From an uncultured Bacilli bacterium (lineage in GTDB: Bacteria > Bacillota_I > Bacilli_A > RF39 > UBA660), in contig CAKORH010000048.1 of assembly GCA_934101235.1 (NCBI GenBank), forward strand, positions 1 to 7,162: a DNA stretch of 7,162 nucleotides, given 5' to 3'. Position 1 is the first letter of the stretch, and the number at the start of each line of letters is the position of its first letter. Both the position numbers and the translations under genes were made by a program. The notes below the pieces were generated by a model. The model searched no databases, was not told where the DNA came from, and worked only from the letters and a program-made list of their open reading frames with translations. Positions 5,491 through 7,162 of the stretch are shown here, one piece after another.

Positions 5491-6825
5491 ATGAAGAAGA
5501 GTTTAGATTTTTTGAAACAATTAAATATTAAAGATGAAGCTATAGTTGTTGCATGTTCTGGGGGACCTGATTCTATGGCTCTTTTACATATACTAAAAAA
5601 TAATAATTATAAAGTTATTTGTGCTCATGTTCATCATAATTTAAGAATAGAAAGTGATTATGAATATGAATTTGTTAAAAGATATTGTTTAGATAATAGT
5701 ATACCTTTTGAAGGTATGAAAATAGAAAGTTATACAAATAATAAATTTAGTGAAAATGAAGCAAGAAAGAAACGTTATGACTTTTTCTTTAAAGTAATGG
5801 AAAAATATAATAGTAAGTTTTTAGCTACAGCTCATCATGGAGATGACTTAGTAGAAACCATAATTATGAGATTAATAAGAGGCAGTAATTTAAGTGGGTA
5901 TAAAGGTTTTAGCAAGATTAGTAATTATAATAATTATACAATAATTAGACCGTTGATTTTTTATACTAAGAATGATATTCAAAAGTATGTTAGTAATAAT
6001 AATTTAAAATGTGTTTATGATAAAAGTAATGATAGTAAAAAATATACTAGAAATAGAATAAGATTAGATATTTTACCGATATTAAAAAAAGAGAATAGTT
6101 TAGTTAATGAAAAATTTTTAGATTTTAGTGAAGAAATGAATGAAGTAAATAATTTTGTTAATAATATAGTAAATTCTCAGTTTGTTAAATGTTATAAGAA
6201 TAATAAGCTAAATTTAGATTTATTTATTAGTTTAGATAATTATATTAAGAAAAAAATTATAGAGAGAATACTTTATGAAATATATGATAATAATATTAGT
6301 ATTATAAATAAAAATCATGTTAATAATATAATTAGTTTAATTAAAAGTGATAATAAGTATATTAATTTACCTAATGGTTTAATTGTAAAGAAAGAGTATG
6401 GTTATTTAGAGTTTTGCTTTGATGATAAGATTATTTCTAATGATTATGAATATGTTTTAAATAATTATGTATCTGTTGATAATTACGGTGTTATTAAATT
6501 AATTGATGATGTAAATGAAAAAAGTAATTATGTTATTAAACTTAATAGTAAAGATTTATGTATGCCTTTAATTGTTAGAAATAAAAAAGATAGTGATGTT
6601 ATTCTAGTAAAGAACATGAATGGAAGTAAGAAAGTAAGTAGAATTTTTATTGATGAAAAAGTTAGTAAAGATTTGAGAAATGGTTATCCTATATTATGTG
6701 ATAGTAATGGTACTATTTTATGGATACCTGGAGTAAAGAAGAGTAAATTTGATTGTTATAATAAAGATAATTATGATATAATAGTAAAGTACATAAAAAA
6801 AGGAGAATATTATGAAGAAAAATAA
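5491..6825 (+). CDS. tilS: tRNA(Ile)-lysidine synthetase
   Basis: TilS uses ATP and lysine to convert the wobble cytidine of the CAU-anticodon tRNA-Ile to lysidine, so that it reads AUA; it is normally essential. AUA codons are abundant in these AT-rich genes. The 444-residue protein has the N-type ATP pyrophosphatase P-loop SGGPDS (23-28), HVHHNLR (46-52), ARKKRY (91-96), the LATAHHGDDLVET block (111-123) and RGSNLSGYKGF (130-140). The middle is Asn/Lys-rich, as expected from the AT bias. The C-terminal TilS domain includes KKVSRIFIDEKVSKDLRNGYPIL and then ILWIPGVKKSKF. The length is close to other Bacillota TilS proteins. It overlaps ftsH by 14 bases, indicating co-transcription and probable translational coupling. 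Many Bacillota have hpt between tilS and ftsH; here it is absent. Confidence 0.96.
   Translation: MKKSLDFLKQLNIKDEAIVVACSGGPDSMALLHILKNNNYKVICAHVHHNLRIESDYEYEFVKRYCLDNSIPFEGMKIESYTNNKFSENEARKKRYDFFFKVMEKYNSKFLATAHHGDDLVETIIMRLIRGSNLSGYKGFSKISNYNNYTIIRPLIFYTKNDIQKYVSNNNLKCVYDKSNDSKKYTRNRIRLDILPILKKENSLVNEKFLDFSEEMNEVNNFVNNIVNSQFVKCYKNNKLNLDLFISLDNYIKKKIIERILYEIYDNNISIINKNHVNNIISLIKSDNKYINLPNGLIVKKEYGYLEFCFDDKIISNDYEYVLNNYVSVDNYGVIKLIDDVNEKSNYVIKLNSKDLCMPLIVRNKKDSDVILVKNMNGSKKVSRIFIDEKVSKDLRNGYPILCDSNGTILWIPGVKKSKFDCYNKDNYDIIVKYIKKGEYYEEK
6800..6805 (+). promoter_or_regulatory. Ribosome binding site of ftsH inside tilS
   Basis: AAGGAG lies six bases before the ATG at 6812 and within the last codons of tilS. 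It supports this start and the 14-base overlap between the two genes. Confidence 0.8.
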
Positions 6826-7162
6826 TGTAACAAAACAATCTATGCCTTATTTAGTATTAATTTTAGTTATATTAGGTACTTTAGTTTTTTATAATATTGG
6901 ACAAACTAAAGTTAATAAGTTAACTTATGATGAATTAATTACTGAGTTAAGTAAAGATAAAGTAAATAAAATTGAAGTAACTCCAAAGAGTAATGCTGGG
7001 GTATATTATATTACAGGTACTTTAAAAGATTATTCTAAAAATGAAGAGTTTAGAGTAAATGTTCCATTAAGTGAATCTGTAATTGATAGAATATTATCTT
7101 ATGCAGATAATAATGAATTTGAAGTAAAAACATATACTAATCCTGAAAATAGTAGTTTAGTT
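6812..7162 (+). CDS. ftsH: ATP-dependent zinc metalloprotease FtsH, N-terminal part (runs off window)
   Basis: Only the first 117 codons are present, and the frame is open to the window edge. The product starts MKKNNVTKQ, followed by one membrane helix (about residues 12-28, PYLVLILVILGTLVFYN). It continues into an extracytoplasmic domain of the FtsH N-terminal type, with LTYDELITELSKDKVNKIEV (about 37-56), a YYITGTL strand (65-71) and VNVPLSESVIDRIL (82-95). The second helix, AAA+ domain and HEXXH zinc protease domain would lie beyond 7162. FtsH degrades membrane and regulatory proteins and commonly follows tilS in Bacillota, so the location supports the call. Identity rests on the N-terminal domain pattern and the tilS context, since the catalytic parts are not visible. 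Confidence 0.9.
   Translation, partial: MKKNNVTKQSMPYLVLILVILGTLVFYNIGQTKVNKLTYDELITELSKDKVNKIEVTPKSNAGVYYITGTLKDYSKNEEFRVNVPLSESVIDRILSYADNNEFEVKTYTNPENSSLV

Noticed and set aside
1..7162. CRISPR arrays, insertion sequences, tRNA/rRNA genes, riboswitches, or reverse-strand genes
   Set aside because: I saw no regularly spaced repeats, transposase-like reading frames, terminal inverted repeats, recognisable RNA gene cores or credible minus-strand coding regions. The gaps between genes are all under 150 bases and are explained by terminators and promoters.

Overview
This window looks like a chromosomal segment of a very AT-rich Bacillota (Firmicutes) bacterium, possibly one of the uncultured Bacilli or Mollicutes-related gut lineages. 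The evidence is the strong A/T bias at third codon positions, clear AGGAGG-type ribosome binding sites, U-tailed intrinsic terminators, and the gene content (L13-S9 pair, CzrA/SmtB-type repressor with a P-type ATPase, TilS next to FtsH). The standard code fits: every gene reads full length without in-frame TGA, and Trp is TGG. The lineage is an inference. All genes lie on the + strand.

Positions 5-909 hold the end of a ribosomal protein operon: rplM (L13) and rpsI (S9), closed by a strong intrinsic terminator. Positions 939-3324 hold a metal-efflux operon. A sigma-A-type promoter has an ArsR/SmtB-type palindromic operator at its predicted start point. It is followed by an ArsR-family repressor with a complete D-x-H-x10-H-x2-E metal site, and, overlapping its 3' end, a CPC-type Zn/Cd/Pb P1B ATPase. 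Together they would form a metal-responsive efflux circuit.

Positions 3333-4492 hold a VanZ-RDD membrane protein gene. A perfect 14-bp, U-tailed hairpin lies inside its first 21 codons and a conventional terminator follows it. Positions 4583-5437 encode a SAM-dependent methyltransferase of the LCMT/TIGR00027 type. Positions 5491-6825 encode TilS (tRNA-Ile lysidine synthetase). Its 3' end overlaps the start of ftsH, whose first 117 codons run off the window.

Most of the window is ordinary housekeeping and metal-homeostasis sequence. I do not see a clearly new multi-gene system. The item most worth a second look is the terminator-like hairpin embedded in the start of the VanZ-RDD coding sequence. 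Next are the unusual GTGRT-type ribosome binding sites and very short predicted leaders shared by the VanZ-RDD and tilS genes.
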